A stretch of 64,000 nucleotides of DNA, from the NCBI GenBank assembly GCA_004154925.1, contig QJNS01000069.1, positions 62,001 to 126,000 on the forward strand, given 5' to 3'. Made by a program: the position numbers and the translations under genes. The stretch is from Monosporascus cannonballus (Eukaryota; Ascomycota; Sordariomycetes; Xylariales). The notes below the pieces were generated by a model. That model worked only from the letters and a program-made list of their open reading frames with translations, had not been told where the DNA came from and searched no databases. Positions 10,621 to 22,121 of the stretch are shown in pieces; positions within the stretch are counted from its first letter, which is position 1; each line of letters begins with the position of its first letter.

Positions 10621-13600
10621 TATGCTATATATTGTCGACGACGAAGATATCTTAATTACGAAACAGAAAATAATATATTTACGAACGGATGAAGCGTATA
10701 TATTACAAAGGGTTCGATTTTCCAAACCGTATTGGAGATAATAAGAACGATAAATAATAGTATCGACATTTTCGAATTATAGCCCCAGAAGATATTTAGC
10801 ACCTGGCCAAAGTAAAAAGTTGGCCTAAAGAAAAATATTGCCCGCAGAAAAATCTTTTTTCTTATTATTAAGAATATAATTACTAAACGAAAAAAATCGA
10901 TTCAGCGTATAATAAATAACTATTATTAAAAGGTTATTACAGATTTTTATTTTAAATTAATATTTACTATAAATTTATACGAAAGGAAGTGTTTTAAGAA
11001 AAATATACGTTAATTTATGGTAAAACTTTAAAGCGATAATAAGGACGACGTATAATAGAATATAATTATAAATATAAGAAAATAATCTATTTAATAAAAA
11101 AAGAATTTATAACAAAATTAAAAATAATTACTATTATTCGAAAGTAAAATATGTTGGTAATATCGATAAATATAGCAGCTTAATACGTTAAACGAAAAAA
11201 CGCAAATCAGGCTTAATAAATTCAAATAAAAATTAAAAGAAAAAGGTTATTTTTTAAAAAAACAGTAAAATAACAAAACCTAAAGAAATTAAAGGGAGTT
11301 CTTATAAAAGGCTTCAAATATAACGATAAAAACCGTAAATAAATTTATTATTTTAGAAATACGAACCGGAAAATATTGGTATATCGTAATAATGGACTAC
11401 AGAACATTAAACGGAAATTATATTATATCGGATGTAATAAATAACCTTAAATTAGTATAGAAATAAAAATTAGAATTTGATATAACGATAAATATCGAAA
11501 ATTATACGCACATTCAATTATTTTAAACATTTTATTTAAAAATAATATTAAATAATTAATTTCGATATTATTTTATTTAGGAATTACGATATAATTTTAA
11601 GATTATTATAGATACGCCAATTTGGAGTTTTGATTAACGGAAAAATTAGCTAGATAAAATTCGGTTTATTTTTTATGAATAAACGAAAAAGAAAGAAATT
11701 AAGGTCTTAATATTCGATCGATAATGGCCTAAATATAGGCATAAGGATACGGTAAAAACTTTATGATGCAAAAGAACAAAATATAAAAAAACGGGTATTA
11801 AAGAAAAATATGACGTATTGGTATTATTATTAAAGTGAAATTAAAGTAATTAAATAATAACTTAATATAATAATGGTAAAATTTAGAAACTTTAATTAAT
11901 ATATTACCATAATACTATAGATATAAGTAGTTTTTTAAGAAGAAACTTGATATGAAATTATTGGAATATAACGAATAAAATTATAAGATAATCTTTAAAA
12001 AAAGATGGTTGACGAAATTTTACCTTATTTATAACTTTAACGGCAACGAATTACGTATTTTCAAAAAATACCTAGAAAATCGGTTACAAAAAAATATTTT
12101 CGATTTTCAAAATTATTGGTAAAATATCTTAGATGTTTCGTATTAAAAATAATGGAAAATTACCATTTGAAATTAATTATCGATAACCAAATAATATTGT
12201 TATTAAAAATCGAATATTATTATCCTTAATTACGGAAATAAAAAACCGATTTTATAAACCCAAATAATTCATAGTATGTAATTTTAAAAATAAATATAAA
12301 CTTATTAAAATTATAAGAAAATATAAATAAAAAATCACCTTTAAAATAAGATATAAATTATTTAAGTATTTGGTTATATTGATAGGATTTGGTTATATTA
12401 ATAGAATTTAGGAATGTACTAATAATTCTTTAATATATAATTAATTACATATTACGCAAATACCTCGATATTTTTTCGTATATTCTCTCGACGATATTTC
12501 TATTTTTTGAAAAACAAAATAAATATAGGCAAAATATATGTATAATCTTTTCTACGTTTATTAAAACGCAAAAATATTTATTAACGCAGAAAAAGGTTAG
12601 GTCTATAAATTAAAAGTAAAATATCTGGAATATATTATTACCTGAAAACATATTCTAATAAACCTTAAGAAAATCGTTATAATTATAAAATAATAAACAT
12701 TAATAACGGTTAAGGAGGTACAAGTATTTTTTGGATTTGCCAATTATTATAAAAAGTTTATTCGAAATTTTAACAAAATAATTATATTTTTAATAAATTT
12801 TATAAAGAAAAAAATATATAAACGATAAATACGGAAAAGGTATTTTAAGATATTAAAGATGTACTTATTAATAAGTTAATATTAATTATATATGATTTAA
12901 ACTGCTCCGTTAAATTCAAAACCAATATTTTGGATTACGTATTAAATATAATAATCGGATAACCAAGTAATTAAAATAAATTGTACCTTATTATATTTTT
13001 TCGTATAAATTAAAAGGAACTGACCTGTATTACGGTATTCGAAATAAGGAATTTATAGTTTTTATTATGGTATTTTAAAGCTTCAAGTATTTTTTAAAAG
13101 GAAATTTATATTAAATTAATGTTTATATGGATTATCAAAATCTTATTTGATTTATTACAACCAGGGAGCTTATAAAACGATAATTTCGTTACGTGGAACT
13201 ATTAGTAAATTTTAATTTCAATTTTATTTATAAGAAAAACTTAAAAAAAACAAAGTAAATATTTGAAATAAGCGGCTGAATTTCAAATAAAATCTATTAA
13301 AATTAACTATATAATTTTCGATATTGTTATAAAAAGATATTTACGCTCGTAATAAATTGCGATAATTCGGGTAATACCTTCCGATATGTATTAGAAAATT
13401 TAGCAGTATAACGATAACCTCTCAGAAAACCAAAATATAAACAAGATATAGGTTCCAGAAAAATATTGAAAGAATTTGATACGAAATATATACCAATATT
13501 AATTATACGGATACCTAGCGATCCATAAAACCTTAACACAGTTTTAACGTCTATATTCTTTTTGCAAATAAAATGAACAGCATGAAAAGTTATATAATAA

Positions 13601-14720
13601 AATTATATTTGCGTTATAACGAAAATACCATAATATAAGTTATACGAAACATTACAGTTGTTATTAAACGCAAAACGATCATAATATTTAATTATATTCG
13701 ATTTTATAATTAAATTTCTTATATCAAAAAATCTAGTTACAAGAATATATTATAATAGCATTTTCGTAATCGTCGATCCAGTTATAAAACTTTTTATTTT
13801 TTACCATATTACGAAAATACATATGCCGAACAAGTAATATATATATTTTTTGACTATATTTTCGATATGTATGGATTAATACTGAAAATTAGTTTAAACA
13901 AAAAATTAATATTTATATTCAAGTTTTAATAAGGGTTAATAACGGAAGTCGGCTTAAATTAGAAATTATTTAACGTGTTTAAATTTTAAACAAATAAATA
14001 AATAAAACGGATAAATTGAACCTTAAACGCCTATTTACCCTGTTATATTAATTATGAATACAATAACTGGGTTAAAGAATTGTTAATTATATAATTAACT
14101 TATAATACTAGTTATTACGAAAACATCAAAATAATATTCAAAAACGCAAATCTTGATTTTATACCAAGGGTTTACAAAGAAATACGCGACAACGGTTTAA
14201 TTAATATTAAGGTAATTTTTACGTTAAATTAATTGCGATGATTATATTAGGAAACAAAAGCTGAATTAGAATTGGTACAAAATCAAATAAGTAAATATTA
14301 TGACTTAAAAAAGTTAAAGAAATCAATTTTCGAAAAAAGAGAAATAGTTTTCCTTATTCTTAAAAATATTTAAACAAAATAACCTAATAAGAAACTCGAT
14401 TTGAAATATATCAGCCTATTCAAAATTATTAAGAAAAACTCGGAAAATAATTATTAATTGAAACTTTCATTTAAAGTTAAACTTTACCTAATTTTTATGG
14501 TTTTTTATTTAAGTTAATAACGGCTATAATGAAGGTATATTCGGCATAAAACGATATAAAGATAAAAAACGAATAAATATACGAAATAAAAAAGACTTTC
14601 GATATACGAAAACAAAACGGACTTACCTAGGATCTAATTAAATGGAAAAAGTATTCGAATGCAGAAAATATCTAGGAACCTGCCAAAATTCCTATTAATG
14701 CCCAACGCTTATTAAAGAAT
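10620..14720 (+). pseudogene. pol of A5: protease/linker, RT, RNase H, integrase, chromodomain
   Basis: RT lies about 12000-12700. The KLPFEINYR block near 12160 corresponds to the conserved D-Y-R region, and the catalytic block keeps LDD (12487-12495) inside a disturbed context. A block reading EVQVFFGFANYY (about 12715-12750) is the typical segment between RT and RNase H. RNase H lies about 13000-13260 and integrase about 13330-14480; a QTNGQTERIN-like stretch (13980-14020, now with stops) marks the end of the core. A chromodomain lies about 14570-14700 (EKTFDIR..., SIKWKKYSNAENT-like). Stops and frame changes prevent any product. The frame on the minus strand at 13327-13539 is only its shadow. 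Confidence 0.8.
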
Positions 14721-14734
14721 TTTTACTAATAACA

Positions 14735-15350
14735 GCGGAATCCACAAAAATAATCGCCTGCTAATTTACATTTACGATAAGATTTAAAAAATAGGACTAT
14801 TCGAGAAATTCGGCGCGGAACTTAATTTTTAAATGTTTACGTTCTACTATTAAACGATCGGCTTTTTCTTATTTTTCTAACTTATCTAATGATTAAAAAC
14901 CCCAGTTAATTATTTCTACACCTTTTTTGCGAAAGAAATTTTGCTAAATACGAAAGCGTTCCAGCCGAAATAGCATCTCGTTTAAACGACGAAATAACAT
15001 TAATAATTCTTAAGAAATATTACGTAAATATTAACGGGCAGAAAATTGCTCGGATCGAAAACGTTGTATTTCCTTATTAATATTAATTAAGGAAAAAAAG
15101 GAAATACCGGAACCATGATAATACCGTTTTTTCAGGATACATTATTAGTAACGGGTTATATTATCCGATATGATACAAGAATTATAAACGCGGAAACAGA
15201 ATATATAAAGCATAATTTCGAAACCAGGATTAAAAACAAACCGAATTAAAGCCTTATATATTTTTTTAGTTAATACGTTTACTGTTTTTAACGATTTGGT
15301 TGGATATAACGACGGATAGGGAAAAGGTTTACTAAAAGAAATCTTAAGGG
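14735..15350 (-). pseudogene. asORF of A5, antisense accessory gene
   Basis: Minus-strand frame between the chromodomain and the polypurine tract. Its best part, about 15030-14790 read leftward, starts MLFRRLNEM and continues through a coiled-coil-like stretch with RLERFRI, FFRKKGVEI and SLDKLEK, a pattern of basic then acidic heptad-like residues. The same order of words appears in the B3 copy (LKRLRF, KKAFAILKEG, LEK) and in A4 (LRRFRK, NLEKLEK). This shared signature, on the strand opposite to pol and at the same place in two families, is the main evidence that the frame was a real gene. It overlaps the 3' end of pol in a convergent way. Activity is unknown. Confidence 0.65.
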
Positions 15351-15358
15351 TAAGATTT

Positions 15359-15375
15359 GGGGGAAAGGGAGATCG
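15359..15375 (+). promoter_or_regulatory. Polypurine tract of A5
   Basis: The run ggggaaagggagatcg ends exactly at the 3' LTR start (15376). This is the plus-strand DNA primer site of LTR retroelements. RIPed equivalents precede the 3' LTRs of A1 (235-249) and A9 (about 44136-44149). Confidence 0.85.
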
Positions 15376-15747
15376 TATTATAATCTAACTAAAAAAGGGT
15401 TTCGGAAACGGTTATTCGATAACCGTAACAGGACTTAAGTAAGTCGGAATAACGCAACATAGATCCGGAAGGATCCAAGAGATTTAACGAGATCTATGCT
15501 GTTATTCGATATGGATTCGAAATAATCTAAAGGATTTAACGGGATCTATAAAAGGATATATACGCTTATTATTTCCATAATTTAAATAGCACTAGCTTGC
15601 AATATAATATCGTTACGTTAGGCACCTTTAGAATTACGAGACGTAATACGATTACTGTATTTATTGCTCAGATTTCCACGATATTTCTGCCAACATAAAC
15701 CCGTACGACTAAGGTTTAATAGTTGGTTAAACACCCTAGCCGTCACA
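15376..15747 (+). repeat. 3' LTR of A5
   Basis: Begins tattataatctaact (RIPed form of the 5' LTR start) and ends ccgtcaca; same length as the 5' LTR. The two LTRs now differ at many sites, in both RIP directions, so LTR divergence cannot be used as a clock. Confidence 0.92.
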
Positions 15748-15752
15748 AAAAA

Positions 15753-15920
15753 TTAAAGCGTTAAGGAAAATAGGCCAAATTGGAGGCTGCCAAAGCTATA
15801 TCGGCAAAAGCCGTTTTTTTTTCTCGACTGGTCCAACTTTGAATTTACTAATTAATTATTTATCGATTAGGGGACTTTTAACTCTGCCGATTTTGGCGTT
15901 GTTAATAAAAGTTCTTTAAT
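15753..15920 (+). pseudogene. asORF of A4, C-terminal part
   Basis: Continues the frame interrupted by A5 (gaaaaa | aaaaattaaagcg with one AAAAA removed). It encodes a Leu/Glu/Ala-rich helix and then FLDWSNFE-type aromatic/acidic text (about 15820-15850), ending near 15915 where the opposite strand starts the A4 chromodomain. The A3 copy at 7388-7530 matches closely. Confidence 0.6.
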
Positions 15921-18900
15921 AAACGTTAGGCGTTAATAAGACTTTTGGCGGGTGTCTAGATATTTTCGGAATCGGGGTATTTTTTTTATTTAATTAGGTT
16001 CTAGGTAAGTCCGTTTTGTTTTTGTATATTAAGAATTCTTTTTATTTCGTATATTTATTAGTTTTTTATTTTTGTATTATCCTATACTATATATACTTTG
16101 ATTATATCCGTTATTAATTCGACTTAAAAAACGTAAAAAATTAGATTGAATTTAAGTCTTAGTGGAAATTCTACTTGGTAATTATTTTCTGAGATTCTTT
16201 TGGCGATTTTATATGGACCAATATATTTAAAATCGAGCCTTTTTTATGTCGTTTTATTTAAATTCTTTTCCTAACGAAAAGGTTTTTTTTTCGAAAATTG
16301 ATTTTTTTAACCTTTTTTGTTATAATACTTATTTTTTGATTTTATACGAATTCTATTTTTATTTTTATTTTTTGCTATAATTATTATATTTGTTTTAACG
16401 TAAAAAACGTTTTAATATTAATTAGATTATCGTTACGTATTGTTTTATAAGTATTTGGAACAAAATTAAAATTTGCGTTTATTAGTATTATTTCGATGTT
16501 TTCGTAATAGTTGGTGTTATAAGTTAATTAGGTAATAAGTAATTTTTCAACTTACTTAGTTTGTTCGTTTTATTGTTTTATCCGGTTAAACTTTAAATGC
16601 GTTAAATAATATGTGATTTAGGCCGATTTGTTATATTAGGCCTTGTCAAAACTTATATACGAATATCAATTTTCTATTTAAAATAATTTTTATTGGTAAT
16701 TCCTACATGCTAAAAATGTATTTAAAGAAAATATATGTTATTTATTTGGCGTATATGTTTTTATTATATGGTAAAAAGTAAGAAGATTTCTGAATTCGGT
16801 CGAGAAGTACCTAAATATTATCGTAATATATTTTTATAGTTGAATTTCTTGGTATGAAACATGTGGTAATAAAGTTAATTGTAATTAAATGTTATGGTTG
16901 TTTTGTAATTAATAGTAGCAGTAATTTTTCGTATGGCTTATGTCGTCGAGTTTTTGTTTTAGTATAAATATTATATTGCCGTATTATTTTTTGTACCGTT
17001 AATATATTTTGAGAAAGGAATTTGTGCGTTAATGTTGTTTTAAGGTTTTGTAAATCCCTAGATATTCGTATAGTTGATATTTATGTATATTTCGCACTAA
17101 GCCTTTCAGGTATTTTTCTAGAATTTGTATTTTATTTATTTCTTTTAGTTTTTTAGGAAATCGTCGTTATATTGCTAAATCTTTTGATATATATTAAAGC
17201 ATCTTATCCGAATTATTGTAATTCATAATAGGCGTAAATGTTTTTTGTAATAGTATCGGAAATTATATAGTTAATTTTAATTAAATTTTCCTTAAAGTTT
17301 GATTATTTGCTCAGGGTATTTGCTTTGTTATTTTCTGATCCTTTTTTATAAATAATAAAAAAATTAAAATACCACAGGTTTTCTACGTAACGAAATAATC
17401 GTTTTATAAGCTTTTTGGTCGTTGTAAATCGGGTAAGATTTTTATAATCTATATAAACTTTAATTTAATATAAATTTCCTTTTAAGAAATACTTAAATTC
17501 TCGAAATATTATAATAATGCCCAAATATTCCTTATTTAAAATACCGTAATTCTGTTCTGCCTTTTTTAATTTATATAAAAAGTATATAAAAAGATGTAAT
17601 TTGCCTTAATTACTTTATTTTTTGATTATCCTTTTTAAGGCGTAATTCGAAATATTAGTTTTTAGTTTAATACGGCGATATAGATCTTATATAATTAATA
17701 TTAATTCGTTAATAATCATATTTTTAATATTTTGAAATTTCTTTTTCAGATATTTATTTAAACTTTTGTTTTGTAAAATTGGTTAAAGGTATAATTATTT
17801 TCCTAAAGTTTCGAATAAATTTCTTATAGTAATTAATAAATCTCAGAAATATTTGTACTTTTTTAATTATCGATAAAATCTGTTATTTTGTAATTTTAGG
17901 GAATTTCTTGGGGTTTATTTTAATATATTTTCAAATAATAATATATTCCAGATATTCTTTTTGTACGTGGAATTAACTTTTTTGGGGGTTAATAAATAAA
18001 TTTACGTTCTGTAAAACTTGAAAACCCTTATAAACTTATTTTATATATGCTTTTTCCGTTTCTGCGAAAATAAGAATGGCGTTACGATAATAAACAAAGA
18101 AAATATCGAGATATTTTCGTAATATATGATTTATTATCTAATGAAAGGCTGTTAATACGTTTATAAATATTATTAAGGTAATTAAATATTTAAATAACTT
18201 GTATTTTTTTTAAATGGTATTTTTTATTTGTATCTTTTTAAACTTAATAAGATTATATTTGTTTTCAAAATTAACTGTTATAAATTATTTTACTTTATAA
18301 AACCCATTTTCTATTTTCATATTTATAAATAATAATATTTAATTTTTAATAACAATGTTTTTTAAATTGTCGATAATTAATTCCAGATCGTAATTTTCCC
18401 TTTTTTAAGTCCGAAAAATAGTAGGTATTCTGTTAATAATTTCCCAAGTCGAATCTATGTTTTATAACCGATTTTCTATGTATTTTCTGAAAATCTGTAT
18501 TTCGTTTTCGTCAAAGTTATAAATACAGTAAAACTTCGTTAAAAACCTTTCGTTAAAAATTATTTTTTGATTTTATTTATTATATTCTGGTAATTTGGTA
18601 GTAAGTTATTTTCTAAAAAGCTATTTATATTTATGGTATTATGGTGGTATATTGGTTTAATCTGTCAACGTTTCGGGTTATTATTTTACGTCCTTATTTA
18701 ATTATTTTAATTTCGCTTTCATAACAATAAGGATATGTCGTATTTTTCTTTAATGCTTATTTTTTTACATTTTATCCCTTTGTGTAATAAGGTTTTTATC
18801 GTATTCTTATATCTGTTTTCGTTTGTATTTTCGGTCGAATATTAACACTTACAATTTTTCTTTTTTTTCTATTAATAAGGTATAAGACGAACCTTACTTA

Positions 18901-19990
18901 GTCAGTCCTTTTATTAATCATAACTCCGTACTGGCGTATTTATAATAATCCTAAAAATATATTGTGGTTTTTTCGTAAAATAATATCAAAATTAATTATT
19001 TGGTACCGTTTTTAAATAAAGTTTTCGAAATAATTAATTTTGCGTATAACTTTCTCGTTATTACAAGTCAATTCTTAATTTTCGGTATTTGTCGTTATAT
19101 AAAGTTTTAACTTATATTTCTTTCATAATTTAATTTTATTGATTATATTTGGTACAATAGAATTCCTGCTTAGAACTCCGTTATCCATTATTACGGTATA
19201 TTAGTACGTTTCGATTCGTATATCTAAAATAACAAAGTTATTAATGGTTTTTATTATCGTGTTTAAAGTCTTTTTTAAAAATTCCCTTGAACTTCTCTAG
19301 GTTTCGTTATTTTACGGCTTTTTTATAAGTAACTTTTTTTAATTCGTTTTCAAATTTATCGAACCTTATTTATATTTCGGTATTTAACGGGATAAGTTGC
19401 TATATTTATCGTTATTGCCGGCGTACTGTTTCTTCGAATCATATTAATTATTCGTAGTTTTACTCTAAACCCTTTCTTTATTAAAGAAATTATTTTCTTA
19501 TATTTACAATTTTATCTTATTATGCATTTTCCTAATTATCATTTAAAAGTTTTCTTATATATTTTCGTATTTTTTAATCACTTTTTTGTCAGCGTTGATA
19601 ATAAATGCTAATTAAAATAAAGATTTGTAATAATCTTTTAATAATGTTTCTTTATTATATATTAGATTAACCTTTTTTCCGTTTGATAGTTATATTATTA
19701 GAAATAACAAAAAGGGTTCTTTCACGAATATTATTTTCTTCTTGTCAGCCTTCTATTTTGGCCAATTGCTAAATATTTTTAAGGTTATATATCGAAAGTA
19801 CTGATATTATTATTTATGATTTTTATTATTTGCGATACGGTTTGCAAAACCGATTCCTTTATAATATATACGAGTATCCGTCTGTAAATATATTATTTAT
19901 ATTTTTTATAATCTGGATATTCTCGTTATCGACAATATATAGGATATATTTTGTTTATATATTAGTGGTTCCGGGACAAATTTCTTTTAT
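15880..19990 (-). pseudogene. pol of A4 (chromodomain to protease/linker)
   Basis: Read leftward on the minus strand: conserved linker block (about 19990-19840), protease/linker, RT about 18520-17850, RNase H about 17650-17300, integrase about 17200-16100, chromodomain about 16010-15900. The RT catalytic box is corrupted to YRNA (about 18090-18070), including a change not explained by RIP. The plus strand is strongly T-rich. Boundaries are estimated from A5 and A9. Confidence 0.78.
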
Positions 19991-21280
19991 CTAATCCTTG
20001 TATTTACGTAATTATTTTTGTAATACTTTTTTTTATATTCGCAACGCTTGTTAAGCCAGTTTTCTAGCTTATCGTATTTCCTATTGGACTTTTTGCTATA
20101 AAGAGCCTGGTACGTACTTAGGCCGAATTATATTAGTAAGTTTATCTTCGGTTTTCTTATTTTCTTTATATTATTATTCAGATATCAGTTTTTAGTTGTT
20201 TTAACGGCGTTTTTTACGTATCTTATAATATATTGCTTTGCATCCTAGTTTTTTAAAATTAAAATAGTTGGTTTAATTCTAATTTCTTCTGTAAGTAACT
20301 TTTAATTTCATAAACCTTAGTTCTGTTCTATAAAAAATATTCTTACGTCGAAAAACGTCAATAATGACCGTATATCGGAATTTATTATTATTTCTTTTAA
20401 TACCTTTAATATGTTAAATATATTATCGTTCGTTAATTTTAATTATTATAACTATATAATCCGATAAATAATTAGGTCGATTATGTTTAAACAAGTTTTT
20501 TATATTTCCTTTTTGAAGTTACCGAAATATTTATATATTAATACTTTTTATTCTTAATTTAGTTTAATAGCTGATTAAATTAACATATTGACATAATTAG
20601 AAATTACTCCTTTTTATCGGAATTACTAAATCTATATATCGGCTTTTGTTTTTTTTTTATTATTCTAAAAAATTTCGTTAAGATTTATTTCAACTGTTCG
20701 TAATCGTTATAAATTTGTTTTATTTCCGTGTTTCGTTTTTGGATTAATAAGCTAAAGTACCTTTTTATTATGGGCTCGCATTAAATAGCCGTAATTTCGG
20801 TAAATCGTTTAATTACGAATTTAATTCGTATAATAAACGTAATTAATCAAATAAAAAAATATCTGAAATATGATCGGTATTAAATTGAGAACAATTATAA
20901 CTTGGTTAAGGTTGCGTCAAAAAGTTCTGGCTTAGGAGGTTTAAAATCCTTTTTTAATTTCTTAATAAAATAAAGTTAGATAATTTGATTTGTTCGAAAA
21001 CACGTTTTAATTTCGGGGGTTTTTCTTTTTTTCTTTTATTTCTTATGGGCGGCCTAGAAAACGTTATAAGATTATTCTTATTTCTTTTTAGCTGAACAAT
21101 ACGTTCGTTCATAATGTCCCTGCGCGAAAAGACTTTTTTGCGAAAGAAACAAAACTGTTCCTTTTCGAATTGCATTTTAATATGCGGCTTATTAAGGATT
21201 TAATAAATACATTATTCAAGCTGCTTATTAATAAACATAATATCGGCAATATTGCTGAAGCTTTAAGGGTATTATGAAAT
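19990..21280 (-). pseudogene. gag of A4
   Basis: Minus-strand gag remnant next to the 5' LTR. The longest open piece (21175-20954, 73 codons) begins MQFEKEQFCFF and has a basic, Asn/Lys-rich C-terminal half. Equivalent text in A8 (about 36170-35950) and A3 (about 37300-37080) shows it is the conserved N-terminal third of gag and not a chance frame. The remainder carries regular stops. The former zinc-knuckle area (about 20100-20020) is unreadable. Confidence 0.7.
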
Positions 21281-21294
21281 AAGAATTTATAACG

Positions 21295-22116
21295 TATAAC
21301 AGTTAAATATTTTAATTAATTGTGAAATCTTAATCGTACGAATTTATATTAATAAAAGTATCGTAAAACATTAAACAATTAATATAATAATATATTAAAT
21401 CTTATAATACTAAAAATACTTTAAATAATAATGTTATGTTATAAATCATTAATATTAATAAATATTATAGGTCCAAATTATTGAAATTATAAAAATAATA
21501 AACATATATATATATATTTAATTATGATTATTTAATTCGCCTAAATTATTATAATTTCGTAATAATTCTAAAAATCTTAATTTTCGTAAATTTCGCAATA
21601 TTCCTAAAAAGTCCAACTTTTGTAAATTTTGCAATAATGTTAGTAATTTTATCACGTAGCTTTTTTTCCTGGTTTACTTATTTTAACTGATTCTGGATAC
21701 GCCAAGTGTTACAACCCAACCCAAGACCGGACTCAAAGACGGTCGGACCCATATGGAAAGGTCACGTGATTTGGATCTCTTTTGGCAACAAGATCCAAAT
21801 GAATCCATATAGAACCAACTGAATCCAATGGCATTAGATCTGGAGCAATGTCAAAATCCAATAAAGATCTATTCCAATCCAAAGGGGATACATACGTTTA
21901 TTATTTCCATAGTTTAAATAGCACCAACTTATAACACTTATTAATACCAATTGTTTGTAATATGCTTTTGCGTCTTTGGTATTAAGAGACGTAACACGTT
22001 ACTATATTCATTGCTCAGATTCCCACAATACTTCTACCAACATAAACCCGTACGACTAAGGTTTAATAGTTGGTTAAACCGCCTAGCCGTCACACCAAAG
22101 ATGTTAGGTCATAACA
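21295..22116 (-). repeat. 5' LTR of A4, split by solo LTR A6
   Basis: Left part 21295-21706 starts tataacagtt after the primer-binding region; right part 22100-22116 ends ggtcataaca. Together they make about 429 bp. U3 repeat units lie at 21554, 21590 and 21626 (36-bp period), one unit fewer than in the 3' LTR. A6 with its CCAAG/CCAAA duplication interrupts it 17 bp from the end. Confidence 0.88.
21707..22094 (+). repeat. A6: solo LTR of family A, little mutated
   Basis: Starts tgttacaacccaaccc and ends ccgcctagccgtcaca. It is flanked by ccaag (21702-21706) and ccaaa (22095-22099), a 5-bp target duplication with one RIP-type difference. No internal sequence adjoins either end, so it is a solo LTR formed by LTR-LTR recombination. 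U3 keeps many CA dinucleotides and GATCC/AATCC words, unlike the surrounding LTR, so it largely escaped RIP or arrived later. The frame starting at 21951 crosses the LTR end and is not a gene. Confidence 0.92.
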
Positions 22117-22121
22117 GAAAA

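Larger units (their letters stand above)
8863..15747 (+). mobile_element. A5: complete Ty3/gypsy element (6885 bp) nested in asORF of A4
   Basis: Two LTRs of equal length (372 bp each: 8863-9234 and 15376-15747) flank a 6141-bp internal region. A 5-bp target duplication, AAAAA, lies at 8858-8862 and 15748-15752. A polypurine tract precedes the 3' LTR. The order is LTR, gag, protease/linker, RT, RNase H, integrase, chromodomain, antisense accessory gene, PPT, LTR. It is RIPed throughout. As the innermost insertion here it must be younger than A4, which is younger than A3. Confidence 0.93.
7915..22116 (-). mobile_element. A4: full Ty3/gypsy element nested in A3, itself carrying A5 and A6
   Basis: Both LTRs are present (7915-8377 and 21295-22116, the latter split by A6). 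A 5-bp target duplication flanks it: gaaag at 7910-7914 and gaaaa at 22117-22121, differing by one RIP-type G to A. The element is oriented minus. After removal of A5 (6885 bp plus one AAAAA duplication) and A6, its parts are co-linear with A2 and A8. It is completely inactivated by stops. Confidence 0.9.
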
